From Paenibacillus glycanilyticus NBRC 16618 (GTDB taxonomy: Bacteria > Bacillota > Bacilli > Paenibacillales > Paenibacillaceae): DNA of 64,000 nt. Positions 33,641 through 41,903 of the stretch are shown here, one piece after another (within the stretch, counting starts at the first letter, position 1; every line of letters begins with the position of its first letter). Position numbers and translations under genes: made by a program. The notes beneath the pieces are model-generated. The model did no database searches. It had not been told where the DNA came from and was given only the letters and a program-made list of their open reading frames with translations. Where the stretch lies: assembly GCF_004000805.1 (NCBI RefSeq), contig NZ_BILY01000005.1, positions 124,001 to 188,000 of the forward strand. Direction: 5' to 3'.

Positions 33641-33661
33641 AAACCGCGCATGCGGTTTTTT
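33641..33661 (+). terminator. Terminator after the TetR gene
   Basis: AAACCGC-GCAT-GCGGTTT followed by TTTT. Confidence 0.88.
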
Positions 33662-33774
33662 TGTTTTGCTCCGCATAGAAAAATAAATCGCTTGACTTAC
33701 CGCCGCGTTCATACGGGGGCTTGACAACCGTGTGCTATAGTAAGAAGCGAATGAACGTTTCATGGGAGGAAAAA

Positions 33775-34380
33775 ATGTTCCAATACAATGATCAAACCTA
33801 TACAAGCGTTAATTTTGGCACGCAAGATTTAAGATTCGGCGAGCTGATCAACTGTACGTTCGTCCGCTGCTCGTTCGCAAGCGGTTCGCTGGAAGAACTG
33901 AGCTCCGTAAACTGCAGGTTCGTCGAATGCGATTTCCGCGGCGCTATGCTAAACGGGTCGATTCATAAGGAATCCGCGTTCGAGAATTGCAATTTCAGCG
34001 GGGCAAATTTGTTTGTCGTGAAATTTGACGCCTGCAAAATGACGGGCTCGGATTTCACCAACTCCACGATGGACGGGATCAGCATCACCCAAGGAGATTG
34101 GTCATACACCAATCTGCGTCATGTTCGGCTGGCGAAGCAGGATCTGAGGGGGATCAAGTTTCATGAGGCCGATCTGTCCGGCGCGAATTTGGAGAAAGCC
34201 GATCTTCGGGACTCCGATCTGTCGATGGCCGTGCTGGCCAAAGCGAAGCTGCAAGATACCGACGTAAGAGGGGCAAAGATGGAGGGTGTGGATTTCAAAT
34301 CACTCTCGGTTGCCGGCTTGCGAATGGATCGTGAGCAAACCGTCTTATTTGCGATGTCGCATGGGGCGAAGGTAAAGTGA
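33775..34380 (+). CDS. Pentapeptide-repeat protein
   Basis: 201 residues dominated by A(D/N)LxX-type pentapeptides (CTFVRCSF, CRFVECDFRGAML, CNFSGANL, ADLSGANLEKADLRDSDL), expected to form a right-handed beta-helix. The Qnr and McbG groups mimic DNA and protect gyrase from quinolones, and this protein has a similar length (about 200-220). The typical bulging loops cannot be judged by eye, so a resistance role is only possible. The start is ATG 33775 with GGGAGG upstream. It is monocistronic and flanked by terminators. Confidence 0.85.
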   Translation: MFQYNDQTYTSVNFGTQDLRFGELINCTFVRCSFASGSLEELSSVNCRFVECDFRGAMLNGSIHKESAFENCNFSGANLFVVKFDACKMTGSDFTNSTMDGISITQGDWSYTNLRHVRLAKQDLRGIKFHEADLSGANLEKADLRDSDLSMAVLAKAKLQDTDVRGAKMEGVDFKSLSVAGLRMDREQTVLFAMSHGAKVK

Positions 34381-34401
34381 AAAACGCTTAAATTGGTTGG
34401 T

Positions 34402-34433
34402 AAAGAGCCGTGCTATCCCTAGCACGGCTCTTT
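34402..34433. terminator. Terminator-like hairpin
   Basis: A 14-bp perfect stem AAAGAGCCGTGCTA / TAGCACGGCTCTTT with a 4-base loop after the pentapeptide gene. The T run is short. Confidence 0.75.
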
Positions 34434-34496
34434 AGGCTGTGCATGTTTTTTCCAAGCCATTGGCATCCTAAGGAAATCAAGGCGAGGAGAGCGGAC

Positions 34497-34712
34497 ATGA
34501 AACGAACGTACTTTTTTATTCTTATTTTAGTCATGGTGAGCGCATTGGATATTTTGTGCTTGTTCCATAACGAGCAATGGAATTTTCTTGTGATGTATTC
34601 GCAACGCAAAAAGCTGGTGGCTGCATGCTTGCTAATTCTGGTGGCCACCGTTTATTCCATAGTGTTGGATTGGAAAGACGGGAGAAACTCTCATACGAAG
34701 GGGAGCGAATGA
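34497..34712 (+). CDS. Small two-helix membrane protein, first gene of the ger operon
   Basis: 71 residues with two hydrophobic segments (TYFFILILVMVSALDILCLF and LVAACLLILVATVYSIVL) and a polar tail. GAGGAGAG lies before the ATG at 34497. Its stop is 1 base before the GerAB start, so it is in the germination operon. I do not recognise the family. Small membrane proteins of this type (GerAD/GerWD-like) occur in some germinant receptor operons, where they tune receptor function; that parallel is an inference. Confidence 0.75.
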   Translation: MKRTYFFILILVMVSALDILCLFHNEQWNFLVMYSQRKKLVAACLLILVATVYSIVLDWKDGRNSHTKGSE

Positions 34713-34713
34713 C

Positions 34714-35838
34714 ATGATCAGAAAAATGGACGGTTATTCTCCCTTGCAAATTTTCATTGTCATCTTCTTGTTTCTAGAAGGAACGGCAATTCTAATAAAT
34801 CTGGCACCCGATCTGGGACGGGATGCGTGGATTGCAACGCTCTTCTGCACCTTTATCGGCATGTTTCTGATCTGGTGGTTTTTCTTCCTGCTTCGGAATA
34901 CCAATCAGAGACATATTTACGCCGTCCTCCAGCAAGGTCTGGGGAAGATAGGCGGTTCGATTGTTGGTGTTGTCTATATCACTTATTTCATCTATATCTG
35001 CGCGCGAGATATGAGGGATTTCTCCGAATTGATTACAAATGCCGTGCTTCCGTCCATTCCCTTGGAATGGACCACTTTATGCTTTACGGTAACGGTTATT
35101 TACGTGCTGCGCTGCGGCGTTCAAAATTTCGTTAATCTTTTTGTCCTTTTCGGTTACGTGTTTGCAGCTATTTTTGTCGTATTCCTCGTTCTCGTCATCG
35201 CGGATGGCGAGCTTGATTTCCACAACCTGCTGCCGATTATGGGCGATGGCATCGGTCCCATGCTCCCGTCAACCTTTACGCAAGTGCTCGAATTTCCATT
35301 CGGCGAGCTTATTGCCTTCACTGCTTTTGCAGGCATGCTGTATCCGAATCTCTCCGGTAAAGTGATGCGCGCAAGCCTACTCTCCGTTCTCGCAGCAGGC
35401 ATGGTCTTGACGGTAACGATTATCGTAGAGCTTGTGACGTTTGGACCTTCGATACGCGAACGAGCCATGTTTCCGCTTGTCAGCGCATCGAGGAATATAT
35501 CCATCGGCAACTTCATTGAACGCATTGAGATGATTGTCATATTTGCCATTTTGCTCGCCGCCATTGTCAAGGTGTGCATTTTCGCTTACGCAGCCTTGCA
35601 AGGGGTTGTCTGGTATACGGGAAAATCCTATAACAGCCTTATAATTCCTTATGTGCTGCTGACTGCCGAAATTTCTTATTACGTATCCAACAATATGTCG
35701 GATCATATCATGGTCGGACTGAGCTTTGTTCCGATTTATATCCATATCCCGCTTCAATTTGCCGTGCCGGCTATACTGCTTGTCTTCATCAAGATGAGAT
35801 CCCGATGGAGGAAACGAGATGACCAAACCGCTGTATGA
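34714..35838 (+). CDS. Spore germination receptor B subunit (GerAB family)
   Basis: A 374-residue amino-acid-permease-like membrane protein, about ten segments, matching GerAB/GerKB (FLFLEGTAILINLAPDLGRDAW, late FPFGELIAFTAFAGML). It forms the germinant-binding part of the receptor in the spore inner membrane. It starts right after the small membrane gene and overlaps the A subunit by 20 bases. Note the subunit order here is B, A, C. Confidence 0.93.
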   Translation: MIRKMDGYSPLQIFIVIFLFLEGTAILINLAPDLGRDAWIATLFCTFIGMFLIWWFFFLLRNTNQRHIYAVLQQGLGKIGGSIVGVVYITYFIYICARDMRDFSELITNAVLPSIPLEWTTLCFTVTVIYVLRCGVQNFVNLFVLFGYVFAAIFVVFLVLVIADGELDFHNLLPIMGDGIGPMLPSTFTQVLEFPFGELIAFTAFAGMLYPNLSGKVMRASLLSVLAAGMVLTVTIIVELVTFGPSIRERAMFPLVSASRNISIGNFIERIEMIVIFAILLAAIVKVCIFAYAALQGVVWYTGKSYNSLIIPYVLLTAEISYYVSNNMSDHIMVGLSFVPIYIHIPLQFAVPAILLVFIKMRSRWRKRDDQTAV

Positions 35839-37174
35839 AACATGGGATGAGCTGGAGGAAACGTTCGAACTAACCTTTGGAAAAACGACGGACTTCGTAA
35901 AAGTACCCGTCTTGTTCAACGGGCGAAAATGCTGGATCCTGTACTATTCCAGCCTCGTCGGCAGCAGCGAATTGTCCAGCCTTCTGATGCTGCCATTTAA
36001 TCTGCATGCGGCAAAATCGGAAAATGTGGAGCAATTTCGCGCAACCGCGCTAGCTTCTTTGAACTACATGTATATTAATGATTGGATCGTGATCGCTAGG
36101 CAATTGAACAAAAACTCCGTCTGCATTCTGGCAGAAGGGGAGCAGGAGGCTCTTACGGTTGAAATTGGCGGATATGCGGAGCGCAGCATAAGCGAGCCCG
36201 TTATTCAGCCTAGCATTTACGGGCCCAAGATCGCGTTTACGGAATCCATTGTGACCAATATCAGCATCCTGCGAAGAGTTCTTCGGACAAAATCGCTGCA
36301 AATGGAATCCTTCGACACTTCAAGCGATATGGTGACAGGCACCGTTCTGGTCTACTTGGAGGATGTAATCGAACCGGATTTGCTGAATGAAGCCAAACGA
36401 AGAATTCAGTCTTTGGAAGGCAAGAAAGTAACGACCTCCACTCATTTGATGAAAGAGCTCAGGGATGATAAAAAGACGAATTTTTTTCCAACCTTAATGG
36501 TTACCGAACGTCAGGATGCTTGCATCGCCCAGCTAATGGAGGGAAGGGCCGTTGTTTTTATTGACGGAAGCCCGAGCGGAATTATCCTGCCGGCCGTCTT
36601 CCAGGATTTCTTCAGGTCGTCCGAGGATGCTTATTTGCCTAGGCCGATGATGATTTTTTTGAGAGTCCTCAGATATTGCGCGTTTTTCATCGCACTGCTG
36701 CTTCCCGGAATTTATATCGGAGTGATCAATTACAATTACGAGATCATTCCCATTAATCTTGCGATTGAAATTGCGGGCCTTCGCAGCAACCTGCCGTTCC
36801 CGTCGGTCATCGAATTGCTGCTGGTTGAAGCCGCTTTCGAAATTATGAGAGAAGGGTCGATCCGGATGCCCAAGATTGTTGGCAATGCGTTAACCGTAGT
36901 AGGGGCATTGGTAATCGGGGATGCGGCCGTTCAAGCGGGAATTGTTTCAATCGTCGTGATTATCGTCGTTGCCTTTACGGGATTAAGCAGCTACGCGTTT
37001 CCGTATTATAATTTTGCGTTCAGCGTCAGATTGCTGCGATTTATCTTCATAGGCGTTGCTAGCATGCTGGGGATTTACGGCGTATTTCTGGGATGCATCA
37101 TTCTATTCGCGTATCTCGTTAGCCAGCGCTCATACGGATATCCTTATTTGCAATTGAATGCTAAGAGGTCTTAA
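35819..37174 (+). CDS. Spore germination receptor A subunit (GerAA family)
   Basis: A 451-residue GerAA/SpoVAF-type protein. A soluble N-terminal part (about 1-270, ending in the conserved region VVFIDGSPSGIILPAVFQDFFRSSEDAYLPRP) is followed by membrane segments (FFIALLLPGIYIGVINYNYEIIP, RMPKIVGNALTVVGALVIGDAAV). It oligomerises into the ion-releasing part of the germinant receptor. GGAGGAAACGAG precedes the ATG inside the B-subunit end, so translation is coupled. Confidence 0.94.
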   Translation: MTKPLYETWDELEETFELTFGKTTDFVKVPVLFNGRKCWILYYSSLVGSSELSSLLMLPFNLHAAKSENVEQFRATALASLNYMYINDWIVIARQLNKNSVCILAEGEQEALTVEIGGYAERSISEPVIQPSIYGPKIAFTESIVTNISILRRVLRTKSLQMESFDTSSDMVTGTVLVYLEDVIEPDLLNEAKRRIQSLEGKKVTTSTHLMKELRDDKKTNFFPTLMVTERQDACIAQLMEGRAVVFIDGSPSGIILPAVFQDFFRSSEDAYLPRPMMIFLRVLRYCAFFIALLLPGIYIGVINYNYEIIPINLAIEIAGLRSNLPFPSVIELLLVEAAFEIMREGSIRMPKIVGNALTVVGALVIGDAAVQAGIVSIVVIIVVAFTGLSSYAFPYYNFAFSVRLLRFIFIGVASMLGIYGVFLGCIILFAYLVSQRSYGYPYLQLNAKRS

Positions 37175-37176
37175 TC

Positions 37177-38394
37177 ATGTACCCATTCAAAAAGATGATG
37201 GCCGGCCTGCTTAGCTTGACATTGGTAGCGTTGTTGGGAGGATGCGGTGACCGGGTTGAACCCGGCCATTTGCTGGTTGTTACCGCGGTTGGAGTGACAA
37301 AGGGCGATAAAGGAAAATACCACTTTTATTTCGAAGGAATCAATCCTTCCGAATTTACGGAAACCAAGCGGCAGAGCATATCCAATTCCTTTTTGTTCGA
37401 CAATGAAGCGGATGCCCTGTCAGGAGCGATCAGCGCAATCTCGCAGGAAATACCGCTTAAGCCGGAGTTCAGCCATATGCAATTAATGGCTGTAGACCGG
37501 GAGCTTCTGCAAAACGGCGACTACGGTTATTTGGATTTTATGGATCGTTTCGACCAAATCCGCAACAACTTGACTCTTGTTGCCGTAAACGGAAAGGATT
37601 TGAGGCATGTTTTCTCCACCACTTCACCGGGTTTAACGATTCCCTCCTTTGGTATTCTCATGCAGCTTAATGAGCTGCATGAGAAGGTGGGAGGCAACTA
37701 TCCGACTACCTTGCTGCGGTTCATGAAGAGTCTGACGGAAACCGGCAGCAATCCGGTCCTTCCGCTCGTGCAGATCAAGAATCCAAGCGAGAAGGCCGAG
37801 ACGATGGATTATGCCAAGGAACTTAATAAACAGACGAGCATGGACCTGCATTCCATTGCCGTTTTCCGGGAAGAAAAGATGGTTGGCGAGCTGAAGGACC
37901 TAGAAGCCAGGAATGTGATTGTACTTCAGAATCAAGCAAAAAACACGATTTATAATTACAGCTGCAGTCCGAATAAATATATCAGCATTGCTTTGCAGTA
38001 TATTGCCGTTAAGAAAAAAGTGGTTTATCAAACGGATAAACCCATTCTCAAGGTATACATGCATGCCACGGGGACGATTAACTCGATACAATGCGCGAAT
38101 TACTTTACCGGAAAGTCCAAGGACTATATAAGGATCAACAAGGAATTGGATAAAACCATCGAAAAGGAATTAGCTTCCACGATCGATAAAGTGCAGAAAA
38201 AGTATAAATCCGATATTTTCGGCTTTGGCGAGAAGCTGCGAATGTCCGATTACAAGAAGTTCAAAGAGGTGAAGGACCGGTGGGACGATGAATTTGCCGG
38301 TGCTGCCGTTGAGGTCGTCGTTCACGTCAATGTTCAGCGCTCAGGCATCAGGGGTGAACCGTTTATGAATCGCATTAAGAATAAGAAGTACTAG
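37177..38394 (+). CDS. Spore germination receptor C subunit (GerAC lipoprotein)
   Basis: 405 residues; signal sequence with lipobox LLGGC and the mature start CGDRVEPGH, then a Ger(x)C-type body. It is anchored to the outer face of the spore inner membrane as third receptor subunit. The start is 2 bases after the A-subunit stop with AAGAGGTC upstream. A tiny membrane ORF follows at 38478. Confidence 0.93.
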   Translation: MYPFKKMMAGLLSLTLVALLGGCGDRVEPGHLLVVTAVGVTKGDKGKYHFYFEGINPSEFTETKRQSISNSFLFDNEADALSGAISAISQEIPLKPEFSHMQLMAVDRELLQNGDYGYLDFMDRFDQIRNNLTLVAVNGKDLRHVFSTTSPGLTIPSFGILMQLNELHEKVGGNYPTTLLRFMKSLTETGSNPVLPLVQIKNPSEKAETMDYAKELNKQTSMDLHSIAVFREEKMVGELKDLEARNVIVLQNQAKNTIYNYSCSPNKYISIALQYIAVKKKVVYQTDKPILKVYMHATGTINSIQCANYFTGKSKDYIRINKELDKTIEKELASTIDKVQKKYKSDIFGFGEKLRMSDYKKFKEVKDRWDDEFAGAAVEVVVHVNVQRSGIRGEPFMNRIKNKKY

Positions 38395-38477
38395 TATAGC
38401 ACCGCTAGCAACAATTACTGCCTGCTTCACGTTAAAAGGGTAATGGATGGCAATCGTTTTACCGGGGAGAGGTAGAG

Positions 38478-38585
38478 ATGAAGAGAACAACCGTTTCCAA
38501 AATGCTCGTTATCGCCCTTGCGCTTAGTATGGCGGCCATCCTGCTAAGCGTATTTGGTTTGGGTTATTTACTCCGTACGGTTTGA
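38478..38585 (+). CDS. Tiny single-pass membrane protein downstream of gerAC
   Basis: 35 residues: basic N-terminus (MKRTTVSK), one hydrophobic helix (MLVIALALSMAAILLSVFGL) and a short tail. GGGGAGAGGTAGAG lies just before the ATG. It starts 83 bases after the C subunit with no terminator between, so it probably ends the ger operon. The family is unknown; it may be a small accessory subunit. Confidence 0.6.
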   Translation: MKRTTVSKMLVIALALSMAAILLSVFGLGYLLRTV

Positions 38586-38614
38586 AATTTGTTTGCGGGC
38601 GAATAAAAAATCGC

Positions 38615-38663
38615 TTGACGGTTCATTCTAATCAAAGCTATTATAGACACATTAAGTCTGTGA
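38615..38663 (+). promoter_or_regulatory. Promoter and candidate operator of the Rrf2 gene
   Basis: TTGACG (38615-38620), an 18-base spacer and TATTAT (38639-38644) form the promoter. Directly downstream is AGAC-N7-GTCT followed by GTGA; the 10-mer AAGTCTGTGA (38654-38663) recurs before the thioredoxin-reductase-like gene at 39136-39145. Confidence 0.6.
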
Positions 38664-38679
38664 TTAGGAGCTCATCAGC

Positions 38680-39063
38680 ATGAAATATTCAAAAGCGACG
38701 AACTACGCCTTGCACACCATGGCCTTTCTCATTGCCGCTGCACCGGACAGACCGGTTGGGGTTCAACAGCTTGCGGATAAGCAAGGCGTATCGCCTACGT
38801 ACCTTTCGAAGATTCTGACCAAGCTTGTCAAAGCGGGGTTGATTGAGTCGGCTTCCGGAGCAAATGGCGGTTACCGCGCGAGAGGGAGAAAGGAAGACAT
38901 TTCTTTTCTGGACGTTATTCAAGCGATTGAAGGGACCACTTCGATCTTTGAATGCTCCCACAACGAGAATCCGGAATGCCGTATCCATCAGGTGATGCTG
39001 TCGGCTGAGGATGCCATGGATCAGCATTTGAGAAATACGAAGCTTGTGGATCTGATGAAATAA
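38680..39063 (+). CDS. Rrf2-family transcriptional regulator
   Basis: 127 residues with the Rrf2 winged helix (ATNYALHTMAFLIAA, LADKQGVSPTYLSKILTKLVKAGLIES, GANGGYRARG). Only two cysteines occur in the late segment (ECSHNENPEC), fewer than the three needed for an IscR-type cluster, so redox sensing by thiols is more likely. It precedes a thioredoxin-reductase-like gene, and both promoters share AAGTCTGTGA, suggesting it controls itself and that gene. Confidence 0.9.
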   Translation: MKYSKATNYALHTMAFLIAAAPDRPVGVQQLADKQGVSPTYLSKILTKLVKAGLIESASGANGGYRARGRKEDISFLDVIQAIEGTTSIFECSHNENPECRIHQVMLSAEDAMDQHLRNTKLVDLMK

Positions 39064-39067
39064 AGCC

Positions 39068-39097
39068 GCATTGCCTTGGCTTTTATCGAGGCAATGT
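39068..39097 (+). terminator. Possible terminator after the Rrf2 gene
   Basis: CATTGCCT / AGGCAATG with a 12-base loop; the following T tract is interrupted. Confidence 0.4.
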
Positions 39098-39135
39098 CCT
39101 TTATTTATTTTAATTACGGATATTAAGAGTCTATA

Positions 39136-39145
39136 AAGTCTGTGA
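39136..39145 (+). promoter_or_regulatory. Second copy of the Rrf2-associated motif
   Basis: AAGTCTGTGA lies 26 bases before the start of the thioredoxin-reductase-like gene, in a GAGTCT-ATA-AAGTCT direct-repeat context. It is identical over 10 bases to the motif at 38654. Confidence 0.5.
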
Positions 39146-39171
39146 AAATCGTTAACAAGGAGGATTATTCA

Positions 39172-40086
39172 ATGATGAGATACGATGTTGCCATTATCGG
39201 AGGCGGGCCGGCTGGCCTGAACGCGGCACTGGTGCTGGGCAGGGCAAGAAAGACGGTTGCTCTATTTGACAACGCGCAGCCAAGGAATAGAGTAACGCAT
39301 GCTTCCCATGGATTTATTACGAGGGACGGGGTTAAACCTGCGGAATTCCGCCGCATTGCGTATGAAGAAGTACTTGGTTATCCGACTGTTAAGCATTGGG
39401 AGATTGCTGTGACGGATATCCGGAGGACGGAAGATGGATTCGTCATTGACACTCCGGCAGGAGAAGAGGTTCAAGCGGGCAAAATTATTTTGTCGGGAGG
39501 ACTAAGAGAAGAACTGCCCGAGATTAAAGATATCAAGGATTATTACGGGAAAAGCTTATTCGCTTGCCCCTTCTGCGACGGCTGGGAGTTAAGAGATCAA
39601 GCGCTGGTTATCATTTCGGATCAACCGCATGCCTTCCATAAAGTCAAGCTGCTTCAGAACTGGAGCCGCGATTGTATCGTATGCACGAATGGAACAGCAG
39701 CAGCCCTGGATGCTGAACAGCGTGAGCAGCTTGCAGCCAGAGGCATCTCCGTAATCGATACGCCAATCTCGGCTTTATCCGGTAACAACGGCATGCTGGA
39801 GCGGGTTCATTTTACGGATGGTACGTCGATTAAACGCAGCGGAGGCTTCATTGATCCGGCCCAGATTCCAAACCTCGACTTTAAAAAGGCATTGGGTTAC
39901 GAAACGAATGACACCGGGGCGATTATTACGAATGAGATGGGGAAAACGACTGCTGAAGGCGTGTATGCGGCGGGGGATACCGCTTATGTGATGCCTTCGC
40001 AATTGATTTATGCCGCAGCTTCGGGCAGCAAGGCGGCCATGGCCGTAATGGCGGATCTCACGGAAGAGAATTGGAAGCGACTGTAA
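39172..40086 (+). CDS. Thioredoxin reductase-like FAD/NAD(P)H oxidoreductase
   Basis: 304 residues. The N-terminal FAD motif is IIGGGPAGLNAALVLGRA; the redox pair is in ACPFCDGWEL (CxxC); the C-terminal FAD contact is GVYAAGDTAYV. The NAD(P)-binding glycine motif in the middle is degraded (VIISDQPHAFHK in place of GxGxxA), so NADPH binding may be unusual. The start ATG 39172 has AAGGAGG upstream; the GTG at 39142 was rejected. The likely regulator is the upstream Rrf2 protein. Confidence 0.87.
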   Translation: MMRYDVAIIGGGPAGLNAALVLGRARKTVALFDNAQPRNRVTHASHGFITRDGVKPAEFRRIAYEEVLGYPTVKHWEIAVTDIRRTEDGFVIDTPAGEEVQAGKIILSGGLREELPEIKDIKDYYGKSLFACPFCDGWELRDQALVIISDQPHAFHKVKLLQNWSRDCIVCTNGTAAALDAEQREQLAARGISVIDTPISALSGNNGMLERVHFTDGTSIKRSGGFIDPAQIPNLDFKKALGYETNDTGAIITNEMGKTTAEGVYAAGDTAYVMPSQLIYAAASGSKAAMAVMADLTEENWKRL

Positions 40087-40158
40087 AGGTTTTTTTGTCG
40101 TCCTTGCCGAATACATTCGGGATAACTATTCCCAATTTATTCGGAGGAGGACTGCGTT

Positions 40159-41175
40159 TTGCCTTTCTTTTTGAGGACAATGATGAAGGTGCTGCGGGTA
40201 CCCAAACGAACCATCTTTCTCGTGGTCATCGCCTTTGTACTCGGCAGCGCCAGCATTGCATATGCCATAGAGCCAACAACCTTTCATACTTGGTTTAACG
40301 CGCTATATTGGGTCATGACCACGATGGCGACGGTAGGGTATGGCGATTATTTCGCCAAAACCGTATGGGGCAAAATTTTTACTTTGTTTATTTACGTGTT
40401 CGGCATCGGTCTACTCAGCTTGGTTATCGGCAAAATTATCGATCTTTTATCAACGGTATACAAACATTGGGAGGCAGGGAAATTGAATTTTCACGGAAAA
40501 GATCACATCATCCTTATCAATTGGAGCAAGAAAGCCCAATATGCGATTGAAGAAATTTTGTCCTTCTCGCCATCCTCCCATATCGTTGTAATCGATGAAT
40601 CCGACAAGCACCCGGTTACCGATCGTCAGGAGATTCATTTTATAAGCGGAGACCCTTCCTCGGAAGAGATCCTGGAGAAGGCGATGCTCAAACAGGCGAA
40701 AGCCGTTATTATATTTGCGGATACAAGGATCGACGAGCCGGCGCTTGCGGACGGCAAGACGCTCTTGATCGCTTCCAGCATCGAACGGCTCCATCCCGCC
40801 ATCCATACAACGGTGGAGATTACGCAAGAGAAGAATACGAAAAATTTCCGGCATGTTCATGTCAATGATTTTGTCCTATCCTACGATGCCGTCTCCAGGC
40901 TGGCGGTCCGGGCAGCTCTTCAGCAAGGAAGCTCGGAAATTATTAACCAGTTAATCCGGCGTGAAGTGGGAGACGATATTTATGAAATTCCGGTCAGGCC
41001 GGAATGGAAAACCTATAAGGATGCCTTCCAGGGGGCATTGGAGTATGGAGCAACGCTCTTGTCCGATCGGGGGGATCTTGGCATAAACCGTAAACTAAAC
41101 GATCCGATTCCGGAGGATGCCAGATTATTTGTCGTATCGGATGAGCAGACTTACCGGAGGCTGCTGGCAATCTAG
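40159..41175 (+). CDS. Two-TM potassium channel with RCK domain (YugO-like)
   Basis: 338 residues. Two membrane helices flank the selectivity filter TVGYGDYF; an RCK/TrkA-N-type domain (DHIILINWSKKAQYAIEEIL) follows. It resembles Bacillus YugO, a K+ channel used in biofilm electrical signalling. The start is TTG 40159 with GGAGGAGG 8 bases upstream. A methyltransferase gene begins 21 bases after the stop. Confidence 0.9.
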   Translation: MPFFLRTMMKVLRVPKRTIFLVVIAFVLGSASIAYAIEPTTFHTWFNALYWVMTTMATVGYGDYFAKTVWGKIFTLFIYVFGIGLLSLVIGKIIDLLSTVYKHWEAGKLNFHGKDHIILINWSKKAQYAIEEILSFSPSSHIVVIDESDKHPVTDRQEIHFISGDPSSEEILEKAMLKQAKAVIIFADTRIDEPALADGKTLLIASSIERLHPAIHTTVEITQEKNTKNFRHVHVNDFVLSYDAVSRLAVRAALQQGSSEIINQLIRREVGDDIYEIPVRPEWKTYKDAFQGALEYGATLLSDRGDLGINRKLNDPIPEDARLFVVSDEQTYRRLLAI

Positions 41176-41196
41176 AGGCTATAAGGAGATCGAGGA

Positions 41197-41823
41197 ATGA
41201 CCGAATTTTGGGAAGCAAGCTTTATGGAGAATCAGGCGATGTGGGGCTATGAGCCTTCCGACTCGTCTATCCTGACCAAGGACTTTTTCCTTGAAAAGAA
41301 CGTAAAGGATATCTTGATACCCGGTATCGGGTATGGGAGAAACGCAAAAATATTTATAGACAACGGCATTCAGGTAACGGGGATCGAGATTTCCGAAACG
41401 GCCATTAACCTTGCAAAAGAAGCCGGGCTGCCCGTTCCCGTCTATCACGGTTCGGTAGAGGAAATGCCTTATGATAACCGGCTGTATGACGGGATATACA
41501 GCTACGCGCTTATTCATCTGCTAAGTCCGGAAGCGAGAGAAAAGTTTATCAAGGACTGCTATAACCAGTTAAGACCGGGCGGATATATGGTTTTCACTAC
41601 CATATCCAAGGATGCTCCGATGTACGGAAAGGGCAAGAAGCTGGACAAGGACTATTACGAGATCATGGAAGGTCTCAGGATGTTCTTTTACGATGCTGAT
41701 TCGATTCGGCAAGAGTTCGGGCATTACGGGCTGTTCGAAATAACCGAAATTGCAGAGCCCAACAAACACGCTCCCGATAAACCTTCCTTCCATTTTCTAA
41801 TGGTAAAATGTCAAAAACGATAA
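41197..41823 (+). CDS. SAM-dependent methyltransferase
   Basis: 208 residues of the class I fold in the TehB/thiopurine-like group: opening FWEASFMENQAMWGYEPSDS, motif I ILIPGIGYGRNAKIF, then VTGIEISETA, IYSYALIHLL and LRPGGYMVFTT. TAAGGAGATCGAGGA precedes the ATG. It is close behind the K+ channel, probably the same transcript. The substrate is unknown. Confidence 0.87.
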   Translation: MTEFWEASFMENQAMWGYEPSDSSILTKDFFLEKNVKDILIPGIGYGRNAKIFIDNGIQVTGIEISETAINLAKEAGLPVPVYHGSVEEMPYDNRLYDGIYSYALIHLLSPEAREKFIKDCYNQLRPGGYMVFTTISKDAPMYGKGKKLDKDYYEIMEGLRMFFYDADSIRQEFGHYGLFEITEIAEPNKHAPDKPSFHFLMVKCQKR

Positions 41824-41835
41824 TTGACGTGCGAA

Positions 41836-41859
41836 ACGGCAGCCTTTGCTGTCGTTTTT
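41836..41859 (+). terminator. Terminator after the methyltransferase
   Basis: ACGGCAGC-CTTT-GCTGTCGT (one G-T pair) followed by TTTT. Confidence 0.8.
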
Positions 41860-41903
41860 GCGTTGCGGACCGTTATAATAGATAAGGTGGAAGGAGTGTT
41901 TTC

